Assembly: GCF_008123965.1 (NCBI RefSeq)
Contig: NZ_VSTH01000116.1
Span: 1 to 36,001, forward strand
DNA length: 36,001 bases
Reading direction: 5' to 3'
Source of the DNA: Bradyrhizobium hipponense
GTDB taxonomy: Bacteria; Pseudomonadota; Alphaproteobacteria; Rhizobiales; Xanthobacteraceae
Shown: in pieces, positions 9,566 through 17,227 of the stretch
Position numbering within the stretch: position 1 is the stretch's first letter
Layout of the letters: each line of letters starts with the position of its first letter
Translations under genes and position numbers: made by a program
Notes under the pieces: model-generated
What the model saw: only the letters and a program-made list of their open reading frames with translations
The model's database searches: none
What the model was told of the DNA's origin: nothing

Positions 9566-10378
9566 ATGTGGCGACTTGTTTCGACGGCCCTTGCGCTGCT
9601 CTGCGCCTTCCTCACCCCCACCCTCGCCCAGCAGCCACAGCGCAGCGAGTGCCTGGCGATGGCGAATGCGGCGCCGCGCGCGATGCCGGTGGCGTTGCGG
9701 CGGGCAGCGAATGCGGCCGAGGTCGAGATCACCTATGCCGGCCATTCCACCTATTTCATCGACACGCCGGGCGGCGTACGCATCGCGACCGACTATAGCG
9801 GCGCCTATCAGGTCGGCCGGCTGCCCGACGTCGCCACCATGAACCGGGCCCACAGCACCCACTACAGTTTATTCCCGGACCGGCGCATTCCTCATGTGCT
9901 GCATGGCTGGGGCGAGGACGGCAAGCCCGCCATAGTCTCTGAACGGATCGGCGACACCTTCATCCGCAACGTCACCACCGACATCCGCCGCTATTTCGGC
10001 GACGATTCCGGCGCCGACATGATCCGCGACGGCAACTCGATCTTCATCTTCGAGGTCGCCGGCCTGTGCATCGGCCATCTCGGTCATCTCCACCACAAGC
10101 TCGACGACAGCCATTTCGCCCAGATCGGTCGGCTCGACATCGTGATGGTGCCGATCGACGGCACCTACACCATGTCGCTCGACGGTATCTCCGAGATCAC
10201 CAAACGCTTGCGCGCCTCGGTCGTGCTGCCGATGCACCGCTTCGCCACCCCGCTCGAAGATTTCATGCGCCGCATCGGCCAGCAGTTCGAGATCGACCGG
10301 CGCACGGACCGCAGTTTCCGGGTGTCGCGGGATGGCTTGCCGTCGACGCCGACTGTGATCATCCTCGATGGGGTCTGA
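9566..10378 (+). CDS. secreted metallo-beta-lactamase-fold hydrolase
   Basis: This 270-residue protein has a signal peptide (MWRLVSTALALLCAFLTPTLAQQ), so it should act in the periplasm. The start at 9566 is chosen because it opens the signal peptide and follows CGGGGACGG; an upstream ATG at 9494 would bury it. The fold is indicated by ITYAGHSTYFIDTPGGVRI (UlaG-like first strands), AHSTHYS as the likely HxxH metal motif, the histidine-rich GHLGHLHH, and a late VVLPMHRF histidine. An HxHxDH motif in its strict form is absent, so metal content is uncertain. The substrate is unknown. The gene stands alone between the ABC-2 exporter and a small hypothetical. Confidence 0.78.
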   Translation: MWRLVSTALALLCAFLTPTLAQQPQRSECLAMANAAPRAMPVALRRAANAAEVEITYAGHSTYFIDTPGGVRIATDYSGAYQVGRLPDVATMNRAHSTHYSLFPDRRIPHVLHGWGEDGKPAIVSERIGDTFIRNVTTDIRRYFGDDSGADMIRDGNSIFIFEVAGLCIGHLGHLHHKLDDSHFAQIGRLDIVMVPIDGTYTMSLDGISEITKRLRASVVLPMHRFATPLEDFMRRIGQQFEIDRRTDRSFRVSRDGLPSTPTVIILDGV

Positions 10379-10443
10379 CACGCAATTTTCTCCAAGCCGG
10401 CCGCGGCTCGCTCGTGCTGATCTCCTTGCAATAGGAGATCAAC

Positions 10444-10965
10444 ATGAGCGATTTTGCGAGATTATTACATGCGAGCGGACCGAATCCGGAGCACAAAGCA
10501 GCGCTTCAGCTTTACGGCCGCTTCGTCGGCGACTGGGACGCCGAGATCACCGCCCACGGACCTGATGGAACGAAGCACACTGCCTCCGGCGAAATCCATT
10601 TCGGCTGGGTGCTAGAAGGCCGCGCCGTCCAGGATGTCTGGATCATCCCGCGCCCGGCCGGCACCCCCGCATTTCCGGTCGCCGGCAACTGGTACGGCAC
10701 GACGTTGCGCGTCTACGACCCGACCATCGATGCGTGGCGGATAGCCTGGTTCGATCCCGGGCGCAGCGTGTTCCGCCAGCAGATCGGTCGCCCGCGTGGC
10801 GCGGACATCGTGCAGGAAGGCACGACCGAATCTGGTGACCTGACGCGCTGGAGCTTTACCGAGATCGCCGGCGACTCCTTCCATTGGCTTGGCGAGGTCA
10901 AGCCGGGCGCGGCGATGGATTGGCGGCTGGTGGTGGGCGTGAGGGCGAAGCGACGCATCGGGTAG
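10444..10965 (+). CDS. hypothetical protein, lipocalin-like beta-barrel suspected
   Basis: A 173-residue soluble protein without signal peptide, preceded by AGGAGATCAAC before the ATG, a clear ribosome-binding site. The sequence is rich in tryptophan and beta-forming residues: FVGDWDAEITAHGPDG, HFGWVLEGRAVQDVWI, YDPTIDAWRIAWFDPG, GDLTRWSFTEIAGDSFHW. The pattern 'GxWxxE...L.GR.v.d.w...' is reminiscent of DUF1579/calycin-like proteins that bind small hydrophobic ligands. This is only a resemblance of pattern. No catalytic motif is visible. It starts 65 bp after the MBL-fold gene and may be cotranscribed with it. Confidence 0.8.
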   Translation: MSDFARLLHASGPNPEHKAALQLYGRFVGDWDAEITAHGPDGTKHTASGEIHFGWVLEGRAVQDVWIIPRPAGTPAFPVAGNWYGTTLRVYDPTIDAWRIAWFDPGRSVFRQQIGRPRGADIVQEGTTESGDLTRWSFTEIAGDSFHWLGEVKPGAAMDWRLVVGVRAKRRIG

Positions 10966-11057
10966 GGCCATCGCGAAAAGAGGGGCCAGGATTTCATCCC
11001 GCCCCTCCTTCCGTCGTAGCCGCTGGGAAGCGTCCTTGAAACGTTATAGTTTGAGCT

Positions 11058-11510
11058 CTAGCCGGCACCCATCAGAGTCGCGGGACGCGTGCCGGGCGAG
11101 ACGAACATCCGCTTGAGCTTGTTGACGACGCGGATCAGGAAACCGATCATCACGGGATTGGTCTTGCGGCAAAAGGCGATCTTCTTGACGTGGCCTTCGA
11201 CATGCCATTTGGCATGGGCGCCGTCGCGGAAGAAAATGACGTCGCCGGGGCCGTAGCGCTTCGGCGGCATGCCGTCGCTTTCGAGCACGATCGATCCTTC
11301 CATGATCATGATCGTCTCGTCGATATCGTAGTACCAGTTGAAGCGGCCTTCGGTGCAGGCCCAGATAATGGTCTGGGCCGTGCCATCGGCGCTGGTGGAC
11401 AGGACGCGCGAGCGCGAGACCGGATTGCCCTCGATGATCCAGGAAGGCTCGATCGGCCGCAGCTCGAGATCCACATTGCAATTACCGATTTCAATCAATG
11501 CGCGCGACAT
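11058..11510 (-). CDS. cupin-domain protein
   Basis: A 150-residue single-domain cupin. The start at 11510 (MSRALIEIGNCNVDLELRP) follows GGGGGAAGAAG directly and is preferred to an ATG 18 codons upstream. The core shows FNWYYDIDETIMIMEGSIVLES as strands of the first cupin motif and YGPGDVIFFRDGAHAKWHV as the second. The normal G(X)5HXH is altered: DID replaces HxH while E is kept, and H of DGAHAKWH is present. This arrangement matches the DUF861/ureidoglycine aminohydrolase-like cupins. Metal binding and substrate cannot be decided. It is a single gene, divergent from the hypothetical at 11746. Confidence 0.8.
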   Translation of the reverse strand: MSRALIEIGNCNVDLELRPIEPSWIIEGNPVSRSRVLSTSADGTAQTIIWACTEGRFNWYYDIDETIMIMEGSIVLESDGMPPKRYGPGDVIFFRDGAHAKWHVEGHVKKIAFCRKTNPVMIGFLIRVVNKLKRMFVSPGTRPATLMGAG

Positions 11511-11745
11511 CTTCTTCCCCCGGGGGATAATAATATGGCCGGGTCTCGGCCCGGATTGTTTCAAAAGATGTCGGGAACGCTAGTAGCCGGCTTTTAATTC
11601 TTTCTTACGCAGGCCCTAAAAAACAGCCGCAAGTTGCATGGGGGAAGCGGTTAACGTCGCGATTTCCCTGCAAATTCGCGCACATGAACCCATCTTTTCC
11701 AGGGTGCGACAAAATGCGCGAATGCACCAAGATGGAGCCGCGCCG

Positions 11746-12300
11746 ATGCCCCTGACCCCCGAGGTCCTGACCGCCAACTGCGAGGCCGTCGCGTGGCTCG
11801 GCAGCTTCGACGTCTTGTTCGCGCCGGACGAGGAGCCATGGTTTGCCATCGACGGCATCGAAAAGGCCCGGCAGGTCGGCAGCGATGGCTCGGGCGGCGC
11901 CTTCGTGCTGCTACCGTCACAGGATGTGCTCTACGTCTCGTCGGAAGGCCGCGCCGGGATCATCGCAGGCACGTTCGAGGCGTTCGTCCAGCTTGTCGTC
12001 GCCCGACCCTATTGGCTGGTTGTTCTCAAATTCTCGGCCGGCGGCGACCTTGCGGAAATGCGGCGGGCTGCAGATGCGCTGGAGGCGACAATCGAGGACG
12101 AGGACGACGTCAACGAGGCCCGCGAGGCCATCCGCGACGCGCTCGATTTGCCGGAAGCGGGCGATCCGGTCGGCGCGCTATACGATGCGGTCGCGGCCTC
12201 CGACGCCATCGTGCGAGCCACCGACGGCAGCCCATTCACGACGCTGTTCAACCGGTTCAGCATCGACAGCAATCCAATGCTGCGCACCGCGGTGGCGTGA
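11746..12300 (+). CDS. hypothetical acidic protein
   Basis: A protein of 184 residues that I do not recognise. It is soluble, without signal peptide or membrane segment, and acidic, with a run EATIEDEDDVNEAREAIRDALD in the middle that should form a charged helix. N-terminal segments VAWLGSFDVLFAPDEEPWFAIDGI and AFVLLPSQDVLYVSSEGRAGIIAGTFEAF look like a mixed alpha/beta fold of the kind seen in SMI1/KNR4 (SUKH) immunity proteins, but no diagnostic motif confirms that. The start at 11746 is chosen because GGAG lies 8 nt upstream. In-frame ATGs at 11638 and 11722 are alternatives. Confidence 0.7.
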   Translation: MPLTPEVLTANCEAVAWLGSFDVLFAPDEEPWFAIDGIEKARQVGSDGSGGAFVLLPSQDVLYVSSEGRAGIIAGTFEAFVQLVVARPYWLVVLKFSAGGDLAEMRRAADALEATIEDEDDVNEAREAIRDALDLPEAGDPVGALYDAVAASDAIVRATDGSPFTTLFNRFSIDSNPMLRTAVA

Positions 12301-12345
12301 GGCGAGCCGCGCTAGAGTCCAGGAAAGTCTGTTGCCGAGAGCCTT

Positions 12346-12368
12346 ACCTCTCCCCAGCGGGGAGAGGT
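12346..12368. terminator. bidirectional hairpin between convergent genes
   Basis: Perfect 10-bp arms ACCTCTCCCC and GGGGAGAGGT enclose a 3-nt loop. The hairpin lies between the stop of the plus-strand hypothetical (12300) and that of the minus-strand aminopeptidase (12376). There is no U-tract on either side. The location and stem stability suggest a shared terminator. The stem belongs to the same CCCTCCCC-like family as those at 72-92 and 35981-36001. Confidence 0.55.
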
Positions 12369-12375
12369 GAAGAGC

Positions 12376-13632
12376 TTACTTCGCCCACTCGCCCTTGCGG
12401 AACACCGGGACCTTGCTGCCGTCGGCCAGGATGCCGTCGATGTCGGTCTCGGCCGAGCCAATCATCCAGTCGATATGGATCAGGCTCTGGTTGCCGCCCT
12501 GCGCCGCGATCTGCTGCGGCGTGAGCTGCGAGCCATTGACGAAGCATTTCGAATAACACTGGCCGAGCGCGATGTGCGACGCCGCGTTCTCATCGAACAG
12601 CGTATTGTAGAACAGCAGCCCGCTCTGCGAGATCGGCGAGGAATGCGGCACCAGCGCCACCTCGCCGAGCCGGCGCGCGCCCTCGTCGGTGTCGAGCACC
12701 TTGTTCAGAACTTCCGCGCCACGCGAGGCCTTGGCGTCGACGATCCTGCCGTCCTCGAAACGCACCGCGATGTTGTCGATCAGCGTGCCCTGGTAGGACA
12801 GCGGCTTCGAGCTCACGACATGGCCATAGACCCGCCGGCAATGCGGCGTCGTGAACACTTCCTCGGTCGGAATATTGGCATTGCAGCTGATGCCGTTCTT
12901 GGAGAGCGACGCGCCGCCCTCCCACTCATGGCCGTCGGCAAGCCCGATGGTGAGATCGACGCCGGGACCGGCGTATTGCAGCGCGCGAAAACGCTGGCCG
13001 TTGAGCCAGTTGGTGCGCTCGCGCAGCACCGCATTGTGGCTCGCCCAGTTGGCCATCGCGTCCTCGCGATCGACGCGGGACGCCGCGAAGATGGCGTCGG
13101 CGAGCTTTCCGATCGCGACCTCCTCGGAATCGTTGGGGAATACCTGCTTGGCCCAGGACGGGCTCGGATAAGCAATGATGTTCCAGTTGGTGTCGAAATT
13201 GACGATTTTCTCCAGCGCCGGCTGATAGGCCATGGAATTGGCCTTGCTGGCGCGCGCCACCTTCGAGGGATCCTCACCGGACAGCAGCATTGGATTATCG
13301 CCGACGATGGCGAGCCGCGCGGTGTTGTCGGCGAAGGCTTTCGCCATGCCCTCGTAAAGCCAGCCGGCGGCGCGATCGAAACTGTTGTCATGGCCGTGAC
13401 GGTAGCGTGCCAGCGTCATCTCTTCGTCCGACAGGATCGGCGTCACGATGCCGACGCCGGCCTTGTAGGCATGCACGGCGATCCGCCGCACCAGCGGCAG
13501 CGCGATCGCCGGCGCCGTCAGGAGAAGGTCCTGCCCCGGCCGCAAGCCCAGGCCCACCTTCACCGCCACTTCGGCCAACCGGTCGAGTTTCACAGGGTCG
13601 ATGGGAGTCGAGGTGATGCGTTGATCGGTCAT
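12376..13632 (-). CDS. M29-family metallo-aminopeptidase
   Basis: A 418-residue cytoplasmic aminopeptidase of the AmpS/PepS/thermophilic T type, which removes N-terminal residues from peptides using two metal ions. The length equals the family norm (about 410). Segments that match the metal site of this family are NIPTEEVFTTPH (Glu), GEVALVPHSSPISQSGLLFYNTLFDENAASHIALG (quoted in part; Glu and His) and SLIHIDWMIGS (His-x-Asp near the C-terminus). The start at 13632 (MTDQRITSTPIDPVKLDRLAE) follows GAGGACCCGGC; an upstream ATG at 13701 lacks support. It is transcribed in the same direction as the lyase gene upstream, with 112 bp between, so it may be in one transcript or have its own promoter. 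Confidence 0.92.
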   Translation of the reverse strand: MTDQRITSTPIDPVKLDRLAEVAVKVGLGLRPGQDLLLTAPAIALPLVRRIAVHAYKAGVGIVTPILSDEEMTLARYRHGHDNSFDRAAGWLYEGMAKAFADNTARLAIVGDNPMLLSGEDPSKVARASKANSMAYQPALEKIVNFDTNWNIIAYPSPSWAKQVFPNDSEEVAIGKLADAIFAASRVDREDAMANWASHNAVLRERTNWLNGQRFRALQYAGPGVDLTIGLADGHEWEGGASLSKNGISCNANIPTEEVFTTPHCRRVYGHVVSSKPLSYQGTLIDNIAVRFEDGRIVDAKASRGAEVLNKVLDTDEGARRLGEVALVPHSSPISQSGLLFYNTLFDENAASHIALGQCYSKCFVNGSQLTPQQIAAQGGNQSLIHIDWMIGSAETDIDGILADGSKVPVFRKGEWAK

Positions 13633-13744
13633 GCCGGGTCCTCTGCCGAAAGTCTCTGTTTCATTTAAGTCTAGCATCCCCAGCCGCAATAGTGCGAGCA
13701 TCTTGAGATGCGCAGAAGATACGCAGTTTCACGCATTTTGGTTT

Positions 13745-15106
13745 TCAACGCGTTGCCGATTTCAACACGCGGTCGACCATGGCGGGAGCAAGGCCGAGGT
13801 AATTTTTCGGTGAGGTGAGCGCCTCGATGGCAGCGCGATCGATTCGGCTCGATATCCTCGGATCAGCGGACAGCGCGTCGGCAAGGCTCAAACCGGTTTC
13901 ATTGGCCTGGCGGCAGGCGTCATAAACCACGTCATGCGCTTCCTGACGGCCGAGTTGCGGCGCGAGCCCCATCATCACGGCCTCCGCGACGATCAGGCCG
14001 CGGCTGATGGCGAGATTTTCGTTCATCTTCGCTTCGTCCACGACGAGCCCCGCGAGCGCGAACTTTGCCTGGTGCAGGGCGCCGGCGGTCAGCACGAAAC
14101 TTTCGGGGATCGCCATCCATTCGGCGTGCCAGGGACCGGTGGCGCGCTCGAAATCCTGCACCATGGCGTCCAGCATCAGGCCGGCGTGCTGGCGCACCGC
14201 CTTGGACGCCGCGAGCATCAGTTCCGAGGAGATCGGGTTGCGCTTCTGCGGCATGGTCGAGGAGGCGCCGCGCCCCTTGACGAAGGGCTCGTAGACTTCG
14301 GCGAATTCGGTCGAGGCCATGATCATGATGTCGAGCGCGATCTTGCCGAGCGAGCCGGTGACGAGGGCGAGAAAATTTACGGCCTCGGCAAAACCGTCAC
14401 GGGCGACGTGCCAGGTCGAGGCGGGAACGCCGAGCTTCAGCTCGGCGCAGAGTGCCTCCTGCACCTCAAAGCCCCTGTCGCCAAGCGAGGCCAGCGTGCC
14501 CGCCGCACCGGCGAACTGGCCGACCAGGACGCGCGGCTTCACTTGTGCCAGACGTTCGGCGTGGCGGTCGAACATCGCAAGCCAGATCGCGGTCTTGTAG
14601 CCAAAAGTCACCGGCAAGGCCTGCTGGAGATGGGTACGGCCCGCCATCGGCGTGTCGCGATATCGCTTTGACAGGTCTGCGAGGATACCGCGCAGCGCGG
14701 CAATGTCCCGTTCGATGATCTCGAGCCCTGCGCGCAGTTGCAGCACCACGGCGGTGTCCATGATATCCTGCGTGGTTGCGCCCCAATGCACGTAACGGCC
14801 GGCATCGCCGCATTGCTCCACCATCTGGTGCACCAGCGGCAGGATCGGATAGCCGACGATGTCGGTCTCCTCCCGCAACAGATCGAAATCGAACGCGGCG
14901 ACGTCGGTGCGCGCAGCAATCTGGTCGGCGGCTTCCCGCGGGATCACGCCGCATTTGGCTTGCGCCATCGCCAGCGCCACCTCGACCTCGGCATAGCGCG
15001 AGACCAGCGCGATGTCAGAAAACACCTCCCGCATCTGCGGCGTGCCGAAGGCGTCGCGGAACAGGATGGAATCGAGGACGGTGGTTGAAGCGGGAAATGC
15101 GGGCAT
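13745..15106 (-). CDS. fumarase/aspartase-superfamily lyase (3-carboxy-cis,cis-muconate cycloisomerase or adenylosuccinate lyase-like)
   Basis: A 453-residue cytoplasmic enzyme of the class II fumarase superfamily. The signature loop GRGASSTMPQKRNPISSE (catalytic serine and substrate-binding Lys/Asn) is present, as are HWGATTQDIMDTA (second conserved region) and GRTHLQQALPVTFG (first region). The sequence is closest in feel to PcaB-type lyases, and N-terminal TVLDSILFRDAFGTPQMREVFSD is typical of them. No other protocatechuate-pathway gene is nearby, so the substrate is open. The start at 15106 (MPAFPASTTVLDS) has AAAGAAA upstream. A 12-codon longer start at 15142 has no ribosome-binding site. 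Confidence 0.85.
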   Translation of the reverse strand: MPAFPASTTVLDSILFRDAFGTPQMREVFSDIALVSRYAEVEVALAMAQAKCGVIPREAADQIAARTDVAAFDFDLLREETDIVGYPILPLVHQMVEQCGDAGRYVHWGATTQDIMDTAVVLQLRAGLEIIERDIAALRGILADLSKRYRDTPMAGRTHLQQALPVTFGYKTAIWLAMFDRHAERLAQVKPRVLVGQFAGAAGTLASLGDRGFEVQEALCAELKLGVPASTWHVARDGFAEAVNFLALVTGSLGKIALDIMIMASTEFAEVYEPFVKGRGASSTMPQKRNPISSELMLAASKAVRQHAGLMLDAMVQDFERATGPWHAEWMAIPESFVLTAGALHQAKFALAGLVVDEAKMNENLAISRGLIVAEAVMMGLAPQLGRQEAHDVVYDACRQANETGLSLADALSADPRISSRIDRAAIEALTSPKNYLGLAPAMVDRVLKSATR

Positions 15107-15260
15107 GGGCGTTTCTTTGTGGTTGGTATGCTTTGTATGCATCGGTGCAGCTTACGCGCGCGAAGCTGTTCGGCAATGGACTTTCGCGGACCGCCACACA
15201 TTGAATGTCGTGTAATGCTGTCCTGCCGCCCCGCCAAAGCTTCCGCAGCACTGCTGCGCT

Positions 15261-15366
15261 CGTCATTCCGGAGCCGCGCCATTTGGCGCGAACCCGGAAT
15301 CCATTTCTCCGCTCCGTGTGCTGCGCGATGGATTCCGGGCTCGCGTTTCCGCGGCCCGGAATGACG
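15261..15366. repeat. interspersed palindromic repeat of Bradyrhizobium type
   Basis: The outer arms CGTCATTCCGG (15261-15271) and CCGGAATGACG (15356-15366) are perfectly complementary. Inside, ACCCGGAATCCAT (from about 15292) pairs with ATGGATTCCGGG (15328-15339). The whole would fold as a long cruciform or RNA hairpin of 106 nt. Elements beginning 'cgtcattccgg' are abundant between genes in Bradyrhizobium-like genomes. Function is unknown; RNA processing and transcription termination are usual guesses. Confidence 0.8.
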
Positions 15367-15405
15367 GAGTTACCGACAACGGAGGTTCTGTGGCGCGCAG
15401 GTGGT

Positions 15406-15432
15406 TGATCGGGGCCGTTGGCCCGGATCAAG
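15406..15432. repeat. 12-bp inverted repeat with one mismatch
   Basis: TTGATCGGGGCC (15406-15417), loop GTT, GGCCCGGATCAA (15421-15432) pair at 11 of 12 positions. It lies about 185 bp upstream of the winged-helix regulator. It could be the end of the neighbouring repeat element, an operator or a terminator of antisense transcription. The outer TTGAT/ATCAA resembles an FNR/FixK half-site pair but the spacing (17 nt) is wrong for that family. Confidence 0.5.
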
Positions 15433-15616
15433 TCGCCCGACGATTTGGCCGGAGCCGCCACATTCTCGCATCAGTTGTATTCCTGCCCGCAAATGGCATG
15501 GCAGCCATCTTGCGATTGCGGTGAACCAAGCCGCGCCTCGGTGGACTCACAGACTTAGGTCGAAATCATTTTCTTTTGTAATTGCCTGATATTGGCATGA
15601 GGCCTGAGTTTTCGAC

Positions 15617-17176
15617 GTGCAGTTCCTATTCCGGGATCACCTTCTCGACACCAATTTGCGCGAGCTGAGCCGCGCGCAGGTTCCCGTTGCCGTGGAGCCG
15701 CAGGTTTTCGACCTCGTGGTCCACCTCATGGAAAACCGCGACCGTGTCGTCAGCAAGGATGAGCTGATCGACAAGATCTGGCACGGACGCAGCGTCTCCG
15801 AATCCACCCTGACCAGCCGGATCAATGCGGCGCGCAAGGCAGTCGGCGACAACGGCGCCAGCCAGGCGCTGATCCGCACCATCGCGCGCAAGGGCTTTCG
15901 GTTCGTCGGCGACGTCGAGACCAAGTGCGTCGCGGCCGTGCCGGAACCGGGCCGTGGGATGACGCCGCCGCAGGCCACGCTCGCGCTGCCTGACCGCCCC
16001 GCGATCGCCGTGCTGCCTTTCACCAACATGAGCGGCGACCGCGAGCAGGACTATTTTTCCGACGGGATCAGCGAGGACATCATCACCGCGCTGTCGAAGC
16101 TGCGCTGGTTCTTCGTCGTCGCCCGCAACTCCTCCTTTGTCTACAAGGGCCGGCCCGTGCACATCCACGAGATCGCGCGCGAGCTCGGCGTGCGCTACGT
16201 GGTCGAGGGCAGCGTGCGGCGGAGCGGCGACCGGCTGCGTATCTCGGCGCAGCTCAACGACGTTTCGACCGGCAGCCATCTCTGGGCCGAGCGCTACGAC
16301 CGCGACCTCGCCGACGTCTTCGCCGTGCAGGACGAGATCACCGAGGCGATCGTCGCCGCGATCGAGCCGCAGCTCTATGCCGCCGAAAGCTTTCGCGCGC
16401 AGCAGAAGCCGCCGGGCAGCCTGGATGCCTGGGACCTTGTGATGCGCGCGCTGTCGCATTACTGGCGGGTCACGCGCGAGGACAATGCAGCGGCGCAAGC
16501 GCTGCTCGAACAGGCGATCGCCATCGACCCGGCCTATGGCAAGGGGCTGGGCCTGCTCGCGACCAGTCATATTTTCGGCGCGCATATGGGCTGGGCCGAC
16601 ATGGGCGCGAGCGTGCCGGTCGCGGAAGCCGCGGCGCTTGCGGCGGTGGAGGCCGATCGCGAGGATGCCTGGGCGCATCACGGCCTCGCCTATAGCTATC
16701 TGTTTCGCCGCCGCTTCGACGATGCGCTGGCGGAGTTCGAGCTGGTGCTCGCGCTCAATCCGAATTTCGCGATGGCGCACGCCTTTCACGGCGTGACGCT
16801 GTGCTACGCGGGCCGGTGGCAGGACGGCGATGCCGCCGCGCGCCGCGCGCTACGGCTGAGCCCACGCGATCCGATGGCGGCGATCTATTGCGGCGTCGCC
16901 GCCTACGCCCAGTTCATCGGCCGCAACTATGAGGGAGCCGTGCAAATGGCGCGCGAGTCGCTGCGTCAGCGCAGCGATTTCGTCGGCGCACACCGCGTGC
17001 TGACGGCCGCCGCCGGCATGCTCGGCGATCCCGCGCGCGCCGCTTCCGCGCTGGACGGACTGCGCCGCGCCCAGCCAGGAGTCTCACTCGCCTGGATCAC
17101 AAGCGAGCTGCCGATGCTGCGGGAAGAGGATCGGGAGCATTATCTGGAGGGATTTCGGCGGGCGGGGATGAGGTGA
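15617..17176 (+). CDS. winged-helix transcriptional regulator with TolB-like and TPR domains
   Basis: A 519-residue one-component regulator. Residues 1-100 form an OmpR/CadC-type winged helix, with VEPQVFDLVVHLMENRDRVV, SKDELIDKIWHGRSVSESTL and the wing ending in IRTIARKGFRFVG. Residues about 125-255 resemble the TolB-N-like domain often found next to adenylate cyclases (RPAIAVLPFTNMSGDREQDYF, DGISEDIITALSKL, YVVEGSVRRSGDRLRISAQL). Residues about 270-500 are TPR-like helices (AAQALLEQAIAIDPAYGKGLG, FDDALAEFELVLALNPNFAMA). There is no membrane segment, unlike CadC. The start is GTG at 15617, since a TGA lies four codons upstream and the domain begins at once. The ribosome-binding site is poor. 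Targets are unknown; autoregulation or control of the divergent lyase gene is possible. Confidence 0.88.
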   Translation: MQFLFRDHLLDTNLRELSRAQVPVAVEPQVFDLVVHLMENRDRVVSKDELIDKIWHGRSVSESTLTSRINAARKAVGDNGASQALIRTIARKGFRFVGDVETKCVAAVPEPGRGMTPPQATLALPDRPAIAVLPFTNMSGDREQDYFSDGISEDIITALSKLRWFFVVARNSSFVYKGRPVHIHEIARELGVRYVVEGSVRRSGDRLRISAQLNDVSTGSHLWAERYDRDLADVFAVQDEITEAIVAAIEPQLYAAESFRAQQKPPGSLDAWDLVMRALSHYWRVTREDNAAAQALLEQAIAIDPAYGKGLGLLATSHIFGAHMGWADMGASVPVAEAAALAAVEADREDAWAHHGLAYSYLFRRRFDDALAEFELVLALNPNFAMAHAFHGVTLCYAGRWQDGDAAARRALRLSPRDPMAAIYCGVAAYAQFIGRNYEGAVQMARESLRQRSDFVGAHRVLTAAAGMLGDPARAASALDGLRRAQPGVSLAWITSELPMLREEDREHYLEGFRRAGMR

Positions 17177-17182
17177 CGAACT

Positions 17183-17224
17183 TCTCCCTCTCCCCGCTTG
17201 CGGCTACTCCAGGGGAGGGTGGGA
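17183..17224. terminator. imperfect hairpin between convergent genes
   Basis: Pyrimidine-rich TCCCTCTCCCC (about 17185-17195) can pair imperfectly with GGGGAGGGTGGGA (about 17212-17224), with a loop containing CGCTTGCG. It lies between the regulator stop at 17176 and the stop of the minus-strand LprI-like gene at 17228. It is related to the CCCTCCCC repeats elsewhere in the window. A terminator role is inferred from position. Confidence 0.4.
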
Positions 17225-17227
17225 GAC

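Larger units (their letters stand above)
15107..15616. other. 510-bp divergent intergenic region with repeat elements
   Basis: This lies between the divergent lyase and winged-helix regulator genes. It contains no convincing gene. It holds a complex palindromic repeat (15261-15366) and a separate strong hairpin (15406-15432). The last 80 bp before the regulator are lower in GC (aaatcattttcttttgtaat) and probably contain its promoter, although no consensus pair stands out. Confidence 0.7.

Noticed and set aside
15406..15432. FNR/FixK-type binding site suggested by the TTGAT/ATCAA ends.
   Set aside because: The real FNR/FixK box has a 4-nt spacer; here the half-sites are 17 nt apart as part of a long GC-rich stem.
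15205..15589. Short plus-strand open frames upstream of the TPR regulator.
   Set aside because: They run through palindromic repeat DNA, and open frames there are expected by chance at this GC content.
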